Below are positions 63,016 to 64,000 of a stretch of 64,000 nt of DNA, piece by piece (position 1 is the first letter of the stretch; each line of letters begins with the position of its first letter). Origin of the DNA: Rheinheimera sediminis (GTDB taxonomy: Bacteria; Pseudomonadota; Gammaproteobacteria; Enterobacterales; Alteromonadaceae); contig NZ_RZUF01000007.1 of assembly GCF_004005375.1 (NCBI RefSeq), positions 62,001-126,000 of the forward strand. Direction: 5' to 3'. Made by a program: the position numbers and the translations under genes. The notes below the pieces were generated by a model, which saw only the letters and a program-made list of their open reading frames with translations, was not told the origin of the DNA and did no database searches.

Positions 63016-64000
63016 TTAGAGTGTTAACTCGCCACGCAAACTTTGTTGCATAAAGAGCCGCACTTGCTCTGTGCTTAAGGGTTGACTGAGTAAATAGTGC
63101 AGTTTTGTTAAAGTCGCTTCCAGTGTCATGTCATAACCACTGATCACACCGCATTCTCTTAGCGCATTGCCTGTGGCATAACCGCCCATATTCACTTTGC
63201 CTTTGAAGCATTGAGTGCAGTTGACAATAATGGTGCCGCGCTTCGAGGCTTCAGTCAGTGCTGCCAGCAGCTCAGTTTGTTGTGGGGCATTGCCAACACC
63301 ATAAGACTTGATGATCAAGGCTTTGATAGGTGCAGCGGCCATATTACTGATCACATCTGCACTGATACCCGGGTATAAAGTAACAACGCTTATGGGCTGA
63401 GGCGTAATTTGTGCAACTTTAAGGGCTTTGGTGACAGCAGTCGAGGCCAGATGTCCTGCCACTAAATTGATATGAATACCTGCTTCAATCAGGGGGGAAA
63501 AGTTCGGAGAAGCAAAAGCGTCAAAACCATCTGCATCAGCCTTGGTGGCTCTGTTGCCGCGAAACAGCTTGTTGTTAAAAAACAGCGCAACTTCGGCTAT
63601 AGGGTAATAAGCCGCCAGATACAGCGCATTTAATAAGTTCACCTGACCGTCAGAGCGCAATTGCGCCAGAGGAATTTGCGATCCTGTCACTATCACAGGC
63701 TTAGCCAGATCTTCCAGCATAAAGGACAAAGCCGAAGCGGTGTAAGCCATGGTATCAGTGCCATGCAGCACAACAAAGCCATCGTAATCAGCATAGTGAC
63801 TTTGAATGTCAGTGGCTATTTCCAGCCAATGCGCTGGTGTCATATCGGAGGAGTCAATCACAGGATGATATTCGTGGATATCAAATTCCGGCATTTCTGT
63901 TCGATAAAACTCCGGCATGCTTTTCACTGTATCAGACAAAAAGCCAGGCACTGGGACAAAACCATTGCTCGATTGCTGCATACCTATAGTTCCGCCTGTG
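63016..64000 (-). CDS. ansA: Type I L-asparaginase (N-terminus cut by the window)
   Basis: The coding frame continues past the first ATG at 63981 to the window edge, reading TGGTIGM just before it. This is the asparaginase active-site motif, with the catalytic Thr, so only roughly ten N-terminal residues are missing. The cytoplasmic asparaginase I: second Thr in LHGTDTMAYT, then PVIVTGSQIPLAQLRSDG and SYGVGNAPQ. Hydrolyses Asn to Asp and ammonia. Convergent with the DUF349 gene. Confidence 0.93.
   Translation of the reverse strand, partial: TGGTIGMQQSSNGFVPVPGFLSDTVKSMPEFYRTEMPEFDIHEYHPVIDSSDMTPAHWLEIATDIQSHYADYDGFVVLHGTDTMAYTASALSFMLEDLAKPVIVTGSQIPLAQLRSDGQVNLLNALYLAAYYPIAEVALFFNNKLFRGNRATKADADGFDAFASPNFSPLIEAGIHINLVAGHLASTAVTKALKVAQITPQPISVVTLYPGISADVISNMAAAPIKALIIKSYGVGNAPQQTELLAALTEASKRGTIIVNCTQCFKGKVNMGGYATGNALRECGVISGYDMTLEATLTKLHYLLSQPLSTEQVRLFMQQSLRGELTL

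Noticed and set aside
1-64000. CRISPR array, IS element, prophage, tRNA or rRNA genes
   Set aside because: None were seen: no regular direct repeats with spacers, no transposase or integrase, no tRNA cloverleaf-like sequence that I could identify.

Overview
The window is a chromosomal stretch of an aerobic gammaproteobacterium. Protein sequences and gene order (nagK-nagB-II-nagA-nagP, CcoNOQP-fnr-uspE-ttcA, thrS-infC-rpmI-rplT, long-form GAPDH, NorM, YfbR/AlaA) look like the Alteromonadales/Chromatiales-like group that includes Rheinheimera and Shewanella. Rheinheimera is my best guess, but no rRNA or other decisive marker is present. About 58 protein genes are densely packed on both strands. 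I see no tRNA, rRNA, CRISPR array, IS element or prophage.

Layout. 1-3520: GlcNAc catabolic operon (end of a probable amino-sugar kinase, NagB-II, NagA, NagP). 3521-4312: a gene-poor gap. 4313-7959: a CheV coupling protein, then a four-gene operon of a minimal J-domain protein and three unknown, largely helical, acidic proteins. 8183-11480: a DUF3080 lipoprotein, a MATE pump, riboflavin synthase and a small CPxCG protein. 11805-14956: translation block thrS-infC-rpmI-rplT, with a tRNA-like leader before thrS and an AUU start for IF3. 15437-26727: a complete cellulose-synthesis operon (BcsO/P/R-like, BcsQ, a single-chain BcsA-BcsB fusion, BcsC, BcsD, BcsZ). 26731-34184: mixed housekeeping and envelope genes (SLT lytic enzyme, CDF metal exporter, YfbR, AlaA, LRAT-like protein, repeat protein, Bax-like glucosaminidase, DUF2987, DTW-domain tRNA modifier).

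34245-44770: ttcA, uspE, fnr and the whole cbb3 oxidase set, ccoNOQP plus the assembly genes ccoH, ccoI, ccoS and a TauE-like membrane protein, all on the minus strand. This set includes a 59-codon ccoQ. A small divergent lipoprotein gene lies on the other side of ccoN. 44979-58183: central carbon metabolism: hexose-6-P mutarotase, GapA, MalQ, GlgB, GlgX, Gnd, then MsrB, a lipoprotein and a second, long GAPDH. A perfect HexR-type operator lies before gapA and a degenerate one before the long GAPDH, suggesting coordinated control of the two directions of the triose step. 58435-64000: M14 carboxypeptidase, zinc-ribbon protein, DUF1315, a 900-residue DUF349 protein, and AnsA-type asparaginase cut by the window edge.

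The intergenic DNA carries two small dispersed repeat families. One is a REP-like GC-rich hairpin (core GTAGGGG, at least six copies, two of them supplying the stop codon of a gene). The other is a ~30-60 bp element, copies near 3548, 30618 and 58325. The most unusual items are the J-domain operon, the BcsAB fusion together with a BcsC carrying a ~165-residue helical insert, and the thrS leader with two CGU-loop hairpins.
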